This document shows positions 9,646 through 17,943 of a DNA stretch of 64,000 bases, piece by piece (position 1 is the first letter of the stretch; every line of letters starts with the position of its first letter). Source of the stretch: Desulfovibrio sp. (GTDB lineage Bacteria > Desulfobacterota > Desulfovibrionia > Desulfovibrionales > Desulfovibrionaceae); assembly GCA_030145055.1 (NCBI GenBank), contig JAQYWK010000001.1, forward strand, positions 1-64,000. The letters run 5' to 3'. Under the pieces are notes generated by a model. The model was not told where the DNA came from. It saw only the letters and a program-made list of their open reading frames with translations, and ran no database searches. Made by a program: the position numbers and the translations under genes.

Positions 9646-11313
9646 ATGGCCGATAAATACGTAGCAAAGACTATAGAAGACGAAAGCGGACTAAAGGATG
9701 TTTGCGTTTCATATGATGATAAAATCAAACACATGTGGGGTAAATACGGAGCCCGCAATGAAGAGATTATTGCTGCCAAAGCTGATCCGCAAAAGTTACA
9801 ACTGCTGATAGGTTCGGGCATTGGAGTTGCAGCAGAATCAATATTACAAACAGGCAACCCCCTGCTAATTCTTGACTGTGAAGAGCCAATTCTAACGGCC
9901 ACAGATTTAAAGAACAAATTTAAGACCCACCAAAATCTTCACTGGATAGATACTTCTTCGCCAGAAAAAGCAGTGCGGCACATTTGGGAGCTGAAAAAAC
10001 AATTCCAACTTGAGATAGATATTCTGACCATCCCATTTTACTTAAGACTCTCTCCTTTTTACGCAGAAACGATCAGAAAAATTTCCAGCAGCTCAGAGCA
10101 GAAACAGCAGATACAAACATGGCCCAAGTTTCAATCGGTAAAACCTAGAATACTCCTCTTAACAAGCCAATATTTTCTTATGGGTGAAATTGTCTCAGCC
10201 TGTGAGAGACAATCCATTCCGCACATGTTCATTAACATGGACGCAAAAGAAATGGATCTGAACTTGTTCGTGTCTAGAATTTCATCAGCAATGAATATTT
10301 TTCGGCCAGACTTTGTACTCACTGTAAACCATCTCGGAGTTGATCAGGAAGGAATATTACACTCTATACTCCATAAATACGGAGTGCCGCTTGCTTCGTG
10401 GTTTGTAGATAATCCGCTATTACTACTGCCCCTATACAAGGCACAGGCCAGCGCAAATACGACTATATTCACATGGGACGCAGACCGCATGGAATCCCTA
10501 AAAGAGATGGGATACGATAATATTTTTCACCTGCCGCTCGGCACGGATCAAACTAGATTTACCCCGGGCAAAGGATGCTCCAATCCGGCATGGTCACGAG
10601 ACATTTCATTTGTCGGCAACTCAATGGTACACAAGACTGCGCGGCGACTTGAAGCAGCACAACCATCAGGAGAGTTGGAATTACGCTGGAAAGAGATTGC
10701 ACATAAATTTGGACAAAAGTCTGAGCCATCCGTGACTAATTTTTTGAAAACAGATTTTCCAGAACTACTGCCGCACTATGAAAACTTGACTTCTCCATAC
10801 CGCAAGCTCGCATTTGAAACACTCATAATCTGGCAAGCAACACTTGAATACCGCCTATCATGTGTTAAAAAAACGCTTGAATATGGACCACTAATCGTGG
10901 GAGATAGCGGCTGGAATACGCTACTAAAAGACGAAGAGAACTGGGATTATCATTCCGAGCTATCGTATTACGAAGATCTGCCGCACTTTTACCCATGCTC
11001 TAAAATAAATTTCAACTGTACCAGCCAGCAAATGAAAGGTGCAGTGAATCAAAGGGTATTCGATGTGCCAGCCTGCAACGGTTTTATCCTAACTGACCAT
11101 CGCTACCAAATGGAAAATCTGTTCGAACCTGGCAAAGAAATTGCGGTCTATTATGACATAGATGAAATACCTGACCTAATCGCAAAATATACCGCTGACT
11201 CAGAGTCTCGAACGGCAATAATTAAGGCCGCCCGCAAGCGAATTTTGGCGGAGCATACTTACGACAGCCGAATCATGGCATTAATAAAATGTATGCAAGC
11301 AACATATGCATAA
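9646..11313 (+). CDS. CgeB-type glycosyltransferase
   Basis: Protein of 555 residues resembling the CgeB/DUF3880 glycosyltransferase group. The middle region (about 165-330) has the Rossmann-like KPRILLLTSQYFLMGE and WFVDNPLLL motifs and DADR-type contacts. The C-terminal part has the GT-B donor-site pattern NQRVFDVPACNGFILTD followed by an acidic FEPGKEIAVYYD loop. No signal peptide or membrane helix, so cytoplasmic. It begins 10 bases after motB and is the last gene before a strong terminator. The location suggests glycosylation of flagellar or surface components (inference). The acceptor is unknown. Confidence 0.78.
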   Translation: MADKYVAKTIEDESGLKDVCVSYDDKIKHMWGKYGARNEEIIAAKADPQKLQLLIGSGIGVAAESILQTGNPLLILDCEEPILTATDLKNKFKTHQNLHWIDTSSPEKAVRHIWELKKQFQLEIDILTIPFYLRLSPFYAETIRKISSSSEQKQQIQTWPKFQSVKPRILLLTSQYFLMGEIVSACERQSIPHMFINMDAKEMDLNLFVSRISSAMNIFRPDFVLTVNHLGVDQEGILHSILHKYGVPLASWFVDNPLLLLPLYKAQASANTTIFTWDADRMESLKEMGYDNIFHLPLGTDQTRFTPGKGCSNPAWSRDISFVGNSMVHKTARRLEAAQPSGELELRWKEIAHKFGQKSEPSVTNFLKTDFPELLPHYENLTSPYRKLAFETLIIWQATLEYRLSCVKKTLEYGPLIVGDSGWNTLLKDEENWDYHSELSYYEDLPHFYPCSKINFNCTSQQMKGAVNQRVFDVPACNGFILTDHRYQMENLFEPGKEIAVYYDIDEIPDLIAKYTADSESRTAIIKAARKRILAEHTYDSRIMALIKCMQATYA

Positions 11314-11328
11314 GTAAATACTCAGACA

Positions 11329-11364
11329 AAAAGCCCCTTTAGAATATTTCTAAAGGGGCTTTCT
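11329..11364. terminator. bidirectional rho-independent terminator
   Basis: A perfect 14-bp inverted repeat (AAGCCCCTTTAGAA, loop TAT, and its complement) is flanked by A-rich and T-rich runs. It ends the dnaE-to-glycosyltransferase series on the plus strand and the Sec-ORF/fmdB pair on the minus strand. Confidence 0.9.
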
Positions 11365-11398
11365 AATATTCAAAAAACTTTTAACCAAAAACAAATAT

Positions 11399-11431
11399 GC
11401 TTTCCGACCGGGAAGCAGCTTACTAGCCTCA
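11399..11431 (-). promoter_or_regulatory. SECIS-like hairpin after fmdB UGA
   Basis: On the minus strand the fmdB reading frame ends TGA-GGC-TAG. About 14 bases after the TGA comes a 7-bp hairpin (TGCTTCC, loop CGGTC, GGAAAGCA with one bulged A). Its apical GGU lies 23-25 bases from the U of UGA, close to the bacterial SECIS geometry. It is not needed as a terminator because a better one lies at 11329-11364. Reading through would add only Sec-Gly. Tentative. Confidence 0.25.
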
Positions 11432-11641
11432 GGAAAACCCGCTGGGACCACATCCTTCAATAGGAGGAGCGTATGATCCGCTGCCACTACTTGCGCTAGC
11501 CGATTTACAGCAAGCCGATAAAAGCTTCACAGTATCCGGACTTTTGCAATCCGCGCATTTAGGTGACTCAGTACTCGAAGCGGATACAAGCTCTTCAAAA
11601 ACTTGTCCGCATTCGTTACATTTATACTCATAAATAGGCAT
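11429..11641 (-). CDS. FmdB-family zinc ribbon protein
   Basis: Small protein of 70 residues of the FmdB/CxxC_CxxC_SSSS family. The N-terminus MPIYEYKCNECG starts a four-cysteine zinc ribbon (CNEC at 8-11, CADC at about 29-32), followed by LLSACC and a low-complexity Ser/Gly tail ending GCGPSGFS. The function of the family is unsettled (putative regulators). The AAGGA ribosome site lies inside the preceding small ORF, whose TAG is 3 bases before this ATG, so the two are coupled. The stop is UGA, followed by one glycine codon and TAG, and by a hairpin resembling a SECIS. A C-terminal Sec-Gly is therefore possible but weakly supported. Confidence 0.85.
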   Translation of the reverse strand: MPIYEYKCNECGQVFEELVSASSTESPKCADCKSPDTVKLLSACCKSASASSGSGSYAPPIEGCGPSGFS

Positions 11642-11644
11642 AAA

Positions 11645-11797
11645 CTAATCGTCCTTACGACCGAGAATATCTTTATCAGACTGCGAACCGCAGTCTTTTG
11701 AAGGTCCTCACGGACTAATGCCGAGCTTAGGAAGAACGACTTTGAGCAGCACAAATACTGCTGCGCATACAGCAACTAGTGATAAAATATCCATCAT
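11645..11797 (-). CDS. candidate small membrane selenoprotein (in-frame UGA)
   Basis: ORF of 50 codons whose codon 30 is TGA (11708-11710). Before it lies a 29-residue start with a clear membrane helix (about 4-22, ILSLVAVCAAVFVLLKVVL). After it the frame continues GPSKDCGSQSDKDILGRKDD to TAG at 11645-11647, three bases before the fmdB ATG. Read as selenocysteine, the product has U30 and C36 (U-x5-C) on a short soluble tail. A perfect 7-bp hairpin (AGACTGC, loop GGTTC, GCAGTCT) follows the UGA. Its GGU occupies positions 22-24 counted from the U, as in the SECIS of E. coli fdhF; the bulged U17 of that element is absent. Alternatives are a 29-residue peptide with a spacer before fmdB, or a chance hairpin. 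The role is unknown. Confidence 0.6.
11678..11710 (-). promoter_or_regulatory. putative bacterial SECIS element
   Basis: UGA at 11708-11710, then arms at 11690-11696 and 11678-11684 closing the loop GGUUC at 11685-11689. All seven pairs are Watson-Crick. The apical G23-U24 position fits what SelB recognises in E. coli formate dehydrogenase mRNA. It lies inside the continued reading frame. Confidence 0.55.
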
Positions 11798-11900
11798 AAC
11801 AAACCCCACAAAGTATTATTAAGTTCATTTGAAAAGTAATGTTTCGATCGGATAAGTCAATGCTAATCTAGCAAACGAATTTTAAATAATAATAGTAAGA

Positions 11901-13613
11901 TTAGTAAGTAAGATTCACGTAAAACGAGAAGGATGATCCTTTGCCAAGTTGACTTTCGACAAATATCTCCCCTCCCATCATATTCACGAGTTTTTTAGAA
12001 ATTGGTAGCCCTAGCCCGGTACCGCCATATTTACGAGAAGTAGAGGAGTCAGCCTGAGTAAAACTTTCAAACATAGTATTTAGTTTATCTTCCGCAATTC
12101 CTATTCCGGTATCAGATACACTAAAAATAATTTGCTCAGAATCATTTTGAAAAACATTGATCTCTACAACTCCGGATCCTGTGAATTTAATAGCATTGCT
12201 GATCAAGTTAGTTAAGACCTGCCGAAGTCTGGTAGGATCTCCCGCAACCTTGGCCGGTACAGACTCTAAAACATTGCAATTAAGTGTAAGCCCTTTCTTT
12301 TCAGCCTCAACAGTAAGAACAGAAACCACTCTATGAACCATTTCCTGAAGTAAAAATTCATGCTTCTCAATTTCAAGATGGCCAGCTTCAATCTTCGATA
12401 TTTCAAGAACATCGTTAATAATTTCAAGAAGAGCTTCGCCCGCAGTTCCAGTTAAATCTAAAAAGTATTGCTGCTCCGTATCAAGTTTCGTTTCCTTCAG
12501 AAGCTCAACCATACCTAGAATAGAATGCATGGGGGTTCTTATCTCGTGGCTCATATTTGCTAGAAATTCACTTTTAACTCTATTCGCAATTTCAGCACGT
12601 TCCTTTTCTTTTTGTACCAAAAGCAATGTATCATTGATAGATTTTGAAAGATCGGTCAGTTCATCGTTTCCGCTCAAAATCACCTGAAAATTAAGATCAT
12701 CTGTAGTTGGTCCACCAGCAAGCTGTGATTTAAGTTTTTCGATCCGAGAAACAAAAACCAAGTTAACAAAGAAATTAGTTAAAACGCCTGCGATAAGTAA
12801 GGTTCCTGCAAATAAAACCAAGAAAACTCGAGTCATGGACATACCTACGGCATAAACCCCCTGTTCCATACTTAAGTCAACCTGAACAATCGGAATTCCA
12901 AGAGCATCTTTTAGGACTTTACTCCCAACCAAAGCGGTGTGTGTCGACATTGCAGATTCAAAAAAAACACCTTCATCAGCACGATTTGATATTTCGGTAA
13001 AAGAGAGATTCATGCGAAGGTCCTTGCCAAGCAATTCGATATCTTTATCTCCGTAAAAACGGCCCATAATTAGAGTACCACGTGGAGAACCTTCACCAAG
13101 ACTATTTATTATCTTCTGAGCGGAAAGCATCACGATTGAATGGGAGAACCTAAGAAGACCTTCTTTACCATTCAAATCTGTCGCCTCTACAAGCATTGTT
13201 CCGGCACAACCTTTTGTGGAAAAACATTTGGAAATACGACCAATATCATCAGCTGAATATGATTCAAAGATATTACCTTCATTATCAATGAACAACACAA
13301 AATCAATGTCTAAGGTGGTCAGCAGATCCGGCACAAGATTCGAATTAATGAAATACGGATTGTGATCTTCCATGAAAATATAAGCATCATCCCACCAAGC
13401 GGAGTCTCTGCAAACACGGCTGAGCCCTTCTGATGTTTTGGAAAGAGAATATAAAGCGCGGTCAAAATTTTCTTCGATTAATGATTTCTCAATTTTATAT
13501 GAACTATGAGCCATGAACTGAGAGATTCCAACCCAAGCGCCTGTAAGCATAGCAGAGCAAAGAAGGAAAACACCGATGATGGTCTTAGTTTTCAAGCAAA
13601 CTCTCATTAACAA
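11901..13613 (-). CDS. CHASE4-type sensor histidine kinase
   Basis: Membrane sensor kinase of 570 residues. Helix 1 is near 10-32 and helix 2 near 262-288. The periplasmic part contains a CHASE4-like signature, DSAWWDDAY (70-78), and a Cache-like [16 protein letters not shown] short HAMP-like linker leads to HisKA with H356 in [15 protein letters not shown]. HATPase motifs are the N-box [12 protein letters not shown]1 DTGIGI and G2 [10 protein letters not shown]. No receiver domain is attached and no response regulator gene is adjacent, so the partner is elsewhere. It is transcribed alone after the cysS terminator. The ligand is unknown. Confidence 0.88.
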   Translation of the reverse strand: MLMRVCLKTKTIIGVFLLCSAMLTGAWVGISQFMAHSSYKIEKSLIEENFDRALYSLSKTSEGLSRVCRDSAWWDDAYIFMEDHNPYFINSNLVPDLLTTLDIDFVLFIDNEGNIFESYSADDIGRISKCFSTKGCAGTMLVEATDLNGKEGLLRFSHSIVMLSAQKIINSLGEGSPRGTLIMGRFYGDKDIELLGKDLRMNLSFTEISNRADEGVFFESAMSTHTALVGSKVLKDALGIPIVQVDLSMEQGVYAVGMSMTRVFLVLFAGTLLIAGVLTNFFVNLVFVSRIEKLKSQLAGGPTTDDLNFQVILSGNDELTDLSKSINDTLLLVQKEKERAEIANRVKSEFLANMSHEIRTPMHSILGMVELLKETKLDTEQQYFLDLTGTAGEALLEIINDVLEISKIEAGHLEIEKHEFLLQEMVHRVVSVLTVEAEKKGLTLNCNVLESVPAKVAGDPTRLRQVLTNLISNAIKFTGSGVVEINVFQNDSEQIIFSVSDTGIGIAEDKLNTMFESFTQADSSTSRKYGGTGLGLPISKKLVNMMGGEIFVESQLGKGSSFSFYVNLTY

Positions 13614-13659
13614 CCTCTTTTACATGAATTTATTTATACCTTATTGTTACTCGTTAAAC

Positions 13660-13699
13660 AAAAAAAAAGAAACCGGATTTTACCTCGGTTTCTTTTTTT
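13660..13699 (-). terminator. terminator after cysS
   Basis: On the minus strand, GAAACCG and CGGTTTC pair around a short loop and are followed by a run of nine T. A-rich sequence on the other side would allow some plus-strand activity. It separates cysS from the sensor kinase gene. Confidence 0.85.
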
Positions 13700-13724
13700 A
13701 AGATTAATATGGCGTTAATAATTA

Positions 13725-15182
13725 TTAAATAACATCCCACGTAGGGCCTTGCGGAGTATCTTTTACTTCTACCCCTAGCTTAGCAAGCTCATCCCTAAGT
13801 CTATCGGACTCTGCAAAATCTTTGTTCTTACGTGCATCCTGACGCGCAGCAACAAACTCATCGACCTTAGCAACTTCAATACCTTTACGTTCAAGCATGC
13901 AAAGTTTTAGTTCTGATAAAAAGTCAGACGGGGTCTGAGTAAATATACCCAAAACTTCGCCCCACTTCTTCATATCCGCTAAAATGCGAATCCAAGCGTC
14001 GCGCCCACCTTCGCTTTTGCGCCAAGCTTTTTCTTCAGCAATACGCCCAGCCAGTCTAATCAGGTTAAATATATGCCCCATAGCACCGGCGGTGTTAACA
14101 TCATCTTCCATCGCCGCGTCCCAACCTTTCTCAGCGTCATCAAGTTCAGCAAGAACTTCCTCTGGAAGGGGGGCTTTAGACCACTTTGCTTTTCCAAGTG
14201 ATTCTTCCATCTGCTCCATCGCTGTATAAACTCGGCGGATGCCCTTTTCAGCATCTTCAAGAGCCTCAAAAGAAAAATCAAGCGGGCTGCGGTAATGCAT
14301 TGTTAACAAGAAGTAACGTAATGTTTCAGGCAAAAACTTAGCTATAATATCTCTAATAGTAAAAAAGTTACCAAGTGATTTAGACATTTTTTCAGAGTTA
14401 ATCTGAACAAAACCATTATGAACCCAAAAACGGGCCATAGGTTTTCCAGTGGCAGCTTCGCTTTGAGCAATTTCATTTTCATGATGAGGAAAGCTCAAAT
14501 CCTGCCCGCCCCCATGAATATCAAATGGCAGAGACAAATATTTTTCACTCATGGCTGAACATTCAAGATGCCAGCCGGGGCGTCCCTGTCCCCACGGGCT
14601 TTCCCATGAAGGCTCACCGGGCTTAGCGGCTTTCCAAAGAGCGAAATCAAGTGGATCTTCTTTCTCTTCACCCGGTTTGATACGTGCTCCGGACTGAAGA
14701 TCTTCGATATTTCTACCAGAAAGTTTTCCATACCCTTCAAAAGAGCGAACCTTAAAATAGACATCTCCAGAAGGAGTCGAGTAAGCATGCCCTTTATCAA
14801 TAAGGATCTGAGTCAAAGTTAGCATTTCAGGAATATGCTCTGTACACTTAGGCTCAATATCCGCCCGTAAAATATTAAGTCTATCCATATCAACGTAAAA
14901 TTCGCCAATAAATTTTTCTGCAAGATCGGCAGCAGAAACACCGGATTCATTTGCGCGATTGATAATTTTATCATCAATATCGGTAAAGTTGCGGACAAAT
15001 GTCACATCATACCCTTTGTATCTAAGGTAACGCACCAAAACATCAAAAACAACAGATGAGCGAGCATGCCCAATATGGCAAAGATCATAAGCAGTGATAC
15101 CACATGCATACAAACCAACCTTATTCCCATCTTTGGGAACAAATTCCTGTTTCTTGCGTTCAAGTGTATTATAGAGGCGCAT
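13725..15182 (-). CDS. cysS: cysteinyl-tRNA synthetase
   Basis: Class I synthetase charging tRNA-Cys, 485 residues, the usual length. Zinc ligand C27 lies in YACGITAYDL. The HIGH motif is at 36-39, and KMSKS is near residue 265 (SEKMSKSLGN). Internal zinc residues are present (ECSAMS and HHENE). A helical anticodon-binding region and a C-terminal DALR-like end follow. It is probably the last gene of the ispDF-unknown-cysS group, with 94 bases between it and the upstream unknown gene. Confidence 0.98.
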   Translation of the reverse strand: MRLYNTLERKKQEFVPKDGNKVGLYACGITAYDLCHIGHARSSVVFDVLVRYLRYKGYDVTFVRNFTDIDDKIINRANESGVSAADLAEKFIGEFYVDMDRLNILRADIEPKCTEHIPEMLTLTQILIDKGHAYSTPSGDVYFKVRSFEGYGKLSGRNIEDLQSGARIKPGEEKEDPLDFALWKAAKPGEPSWESPWGQGRPGWHLECSAMSEKYLSLPFDIHGGGQDLSFPHHENEIAQSEAATGKPMARFWVHNGFVQINSEKMSKSLGNFFTIRDIIAKFLPETLRYFLLTMHYRSPLDFSFEALEDAEKGIRRVYTAMEQMEESLGKAKWSKAPLPEEVLAELDDAEKGWDAAMEDDVNTAGAMGHIFNLIRLAGRIAEEKAWRKSEGGRDAWIRILADMKKWGEVLGIFTQTPSDFLSELKLCMLERKGIEVAKVDEFVAARQDARKNKDFAESDRLRDELAKLGVEVKDTPQGPTWDVI

Positions 15183-15276
15183 GGCAACTCCTTTCTCGAT
15201 TTCTTAATCTAATATTATAATTTATAAGACTTTATCATTTATACATTCTAATTAAAGTCACAAACAATTAGCAGTA

Positions 15277-16176
15277 CTAATTCAACGGAGAAGCCTTGGC
15301 TTCGGCTGTTACCCCATATAAACTGAGCAATTCTTCAAAACTATTTCCCATGAACAGATAGAGCAATGGAACCGGATCTGTCGGCGCGACTTTCACCTGT
15401 ATATTATCAGGGTTCGCAATAAACTCCATCAGTTCACCATAAAAATCTTCAGCATAACCATTTCCGGCACTTCGGGATTCCTGCATTTTAAGCTGTAGAT
15501 TTTCAAGAATTCCTTCTAGATAAGCTTCTGCCGTCATCTTTGCTGAAAACGCAGAGAATTCAATCATCCGAGAGATCAAGGAATTGTCGTGTAAAACAAC
15601 CCCTCCATCCAAAACTTTAACTCCGATTAAACCGCTTAACCCCGGACTGTCCAGCTTAACATCACTTAGATCAAAACCAATATTAAGCTTACAGGTATCG
15701 CTACCTTCAAAATCAAGCTTACGGACGTACATTCGTTTAGCTTCATCTTCATATAGGTAGTCGGCAGACAGGTCAAAACGTAGGTCCTTGTAACCCATCT
15801 TGCTGAAATCACGCGAGAGTGTTCCTAAATTCAAAAAATCGACGGGAACGTTTATCCCTTTCACATCTCCCTCGAAATAGTGCGGGATAGCATGCTTATC
15901 ATCAAATCTTTTTACCACAACAAAATCAGCGGAGCACGAACCACCAACCACAAAGTCGAGCTTAACGTTCCAAACCAGAATATGTTGATTCAGTGGATTG
16001 ACCAAAGCGTGGTCAAACGATATTTCAACTACGCCAGAATATTTTTCAGTAAATTCTTTAACTTTTTTCTGAGAATAACCCTGTAAAACAAAATATCCAC
16101 CAACTCCGGCAATTATAATCACCAAGAGAAATGCAACAAACCACTTCAAAAAGAAACTACCGCGCTTACCACTCAT
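15277..16176 (-). CDS. membrane-anchored protein of unknown function
   Basis: Protein of 299 residues with a Lys-rich start and one N-terminal membrane helix (about 11-32), the rest predicted exported. The body alternates short beta strands (KLDFVVGGSCSADFVVVKRF, DLRFDLSADYLY), reminiscent of AsmA- or DUF945-like lipid-transfer or envelope proteins, but no family can be named with confidence. AAGG lies 6 bases before the ATG. The start is only 2 bases after the ispDF stop, so it is co-translated with isoprenoid synthesis. A role in the envelope is an inference from topology. Confidence 0.7.
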   Translation of the reverse strand: MSGKRGSFFLKWFVAFLLVIIIAGVGGYFVLQGYSQKKVKEFTEKYSGVVEISFDHALVNPLNQHILVWNVKLDFVVGGSCSADFVVVKRFDDKHAIPHYFEGDVKGINVPVDFLNLGTLSRDFSKMGYKDLRFDLSADYLYEDEAKRMYVRKLDFEGSDTCKLNIGFDLSDVKLDSPGLSGLIGVKVLDGGVVLHDNSLISRMIEFSAFSAKMTAEAYLEGILENLQLKMQESRSAGNGYAEDFYGELMEFIANPDNIQVKVAPTDPVPLLYLFMGNSFEELLSLYGVTAEAKASPLN

Positions 16177-16178
16177 GA

Positions 16179-17438
16179 TTAACCTTTCTTAATTCTCTTA
16201 AGTCCAGTCACCGCAGCGACAGCTTTAATTCCTTTCTTTTCACCAGTAAAGCCGAGCCTCTCTTCTGTGGTAGCTTTCACATTAATCTGTGATTTATCAA
16301 GCCCCATAATAGCGGCAATATTCTTTTGAATAAGATTTCTGTGCGGTGAAAGTTTCGGAACCTGCGCAATAACAGTTAAATCCACGTGAACAATCTCGAC
16401 TCCAGCTTCTTCGGCCTGAGACAAAACTTCCGTAACGATTATGCCACTTGCCATATTCTCACAGGCCGCACTCGTATCAGGAAAATGAAACCCGATATCC
16501 CCGCCACCGAAAAGACCTAGAATAGCATCCGCTAGGGCGTGCAAAAGAACATCACCATCGGAATGAGCTATAACTTGCGGCGCCCCGGCAATAGGTACAC
16601 CGCCCAAAATCATTGGACGACCGGGACCATATTTATGAACGTCATATCCCCATCCGACACATGGGATAGGCTGAACGTGTTCTTCGATACGTTTTAAATC
16701 TTCTGGATTTGTGATCTTCACGTTAGTTTCCTCTCCGGCGCAAATGTGAACCTTTACTTTTGATGAATCAATTCCCACGATATTATTTGCACCCTCGACA
16801 GCCCCGCGCAATTCACTTCCGAGCATTTCTACCATGGAAGCATCATCAGTTACGTCCCACCCTTTCTCGTCCGCCATTTTATGAGCAGCGAGTAAAATAG
16901 GAAGATAAAACCCCTGCGGAGTCTGCACAGCGCGAAGATTTGATCTAACCAAAGTTTGTTTGACGGTATCACCATCAACTTCTTTGATCGTATCAGTAAC
17001 TTCAATAGCCGGAATGACTGCTGGAATTCCATTGTCTAAAGTATCAATAATATTTGTAACGAGAGGTCCGGAGGCGAAAGGGCGCGCGGAATCGTGAACG
17101 AGGGTATGTGTGCATTTAGTAGGTAAAACGCTAAGCCCGTTAAAAACTGAATCCTGCCTGCGCACTCCGCCAGCTACAACCTTAAAAGGAAGTCCAAGCG
17201 AATCTGTGCCATCAAGATCAGCAACAACTGTTTTCATTTCTTCCACCTGATCGGGCGGAAAAACGAAAACAATCCCTGAAATTTTGGGAGTATGTGAAAA
17301 GGTAATTGCGGAATGCCAGAAAAGCGGAAAGCCTTTCCATAAAAGAAACTGTTTTTTTACCCCGCCGACAGATGCGGCAAGGCGTGTACCACTGCCTGCG
17401 GCTAAGATAACAGCCCAGACTTCGGAGGATGTGCTCAT
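16179..17438 (-). CDS. ispDF: bifunctional IspD/IspF enzyme
   Basis: Fusion catalysing two steps of the MEP isoprenoid pathway. The IspD half (about 1-230) makes CDP-methylerythritol (WAVILAAGSGTRLAA nucleotide site, LVHDSARPF, VTDDASMVE). The IspF half (about 260-419) forms the cyclic diphosphate (GYDVHKYGPGRPMILGGV with Asp and His zinc ligands, HSDGDVLLHALADAILG, TTEERLGFTG). The chosen ATG at 17438 has AGGG 8 bases upstream. An upstream in-frame GTG at 17459 would overlap its own ribosome site and is unlikely. Such fusions are known in alpha-, delta- and epsilonproteobacteria. Confidence 0.96.
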   Translation of the reverse strand: MSTSSEVWAVILAAGSGTRLAASVGGVKKQFLLWKGFPLFWHSAITFSHTPKISGIVFVFPPDQVEEMKTVVADLDGTDSLGLPFKVVAGGVRRQDSVFNGLSVLPTKCTHTLVHDSARPFASGPLVTNIIDTLDNGIPAVIPAIEVTDTIKEVDGDTVKQTLVRSNLRAVQTPQGFYLPILLAAHKMADEKGWDVTDDASMVEMLGSELRGAVEGANNIVGIDSSKVKVHICAGEETNVKITNPEDLKRIEEHVQPIPCVGWGYDVHKYGPGRPMILGGVPIAGAPQVIAHSDGDVLLHALADAILGLFGGGDIGFHFPDTSAACENMASGIIVTEVLSQAEEAGVEIVHVDLTVIAQVPKLSPHRNLIQKNIAAIMGLDKSQINVKATTEERLGFTGEKKGIKAVAAVTGLKRIKKG

Positions 17439-17517
17439 AGAATATCCCTGCAACCGCACTCCTCCCGCGACCGCAGGAAAAACAAAATCATGGCCGGGGA
17501 AGAGTTAAAATAATAAA

Positions 17518-17888
17518 GATGGAGTCGGACTATAAGCCGGGTCTTGTACTCGATTAAAATCAAGTGACCATCATTCCTCTAGGATGCACGTTACCGTACA
17601 CCTCAAGCAACCTACCCGAAAGTATCGGCCGGGCCGGCCTCAAGCACTTTCCTATTTGGTCTTGCTCCGGACGGGGTTTACCTAGCCGGACATGTCACCA
17701 TGCCCGCTGGTGGGCTCTTACTCCACCGTTTCACCCTTACTCCAGTGACGAATCACCGGGGCGGTCTATTTTCTGTGGCACTTTTCCCGGAATCGCTTCC
17801 GCTGGGAGTTACCCAGCGCCCTGCCCTACGGAGCCCGGACTTTCCTCCCCGATATAAATATCGCGGCGATGATCCGTCCAACTCCATC
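17518..17888 (-). ncRNA. rnpB: RNase P RNA (class A)
   Basis: Catalytic RNA of RNase P, about 371 nt. The ends pair perfectly as P1 (13 bp: GATGGAGTTGGAC with GTCCGACTCCATC). Conserved segments appear in order: GAGGAAAGTCCGGGCTCC near the 5' end, GGGTGAAACGGTGGAGTAAG, AGACCAAATAGG, GAGGAATGATGGTCAC, and ACAAGACCCGGCTTATAG at the 3' side. No 3' T-run is obvious, so the end may be made by processing. Confidence 0.96.
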
Positions 17889-17915
17889 AAAAAAAGAAGG
17901 GAGCATAAACTCCCC
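17889..17915 (-). terminator. terminator between zinc-ribbon gene and rnpB
   Basis: GGGAG and CTCCC pair around a six-base loop and lead into TTCTTTTTTT on the minus strand, immediately before the rnpB 5' end. The short stem may allow read-through into rnpB. Confidence 0.55.
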
Positions 17916-17943
17916 TCAACTTTACTTAACTATCAAATTATCT

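Noticed and set aside
11527-11775. Open frame of 82 codons across the Sec ORF on the same strand
   Set aside because: It is in another frame, has no family likeness, and overlaps both fmdB and the better-supported ORF.
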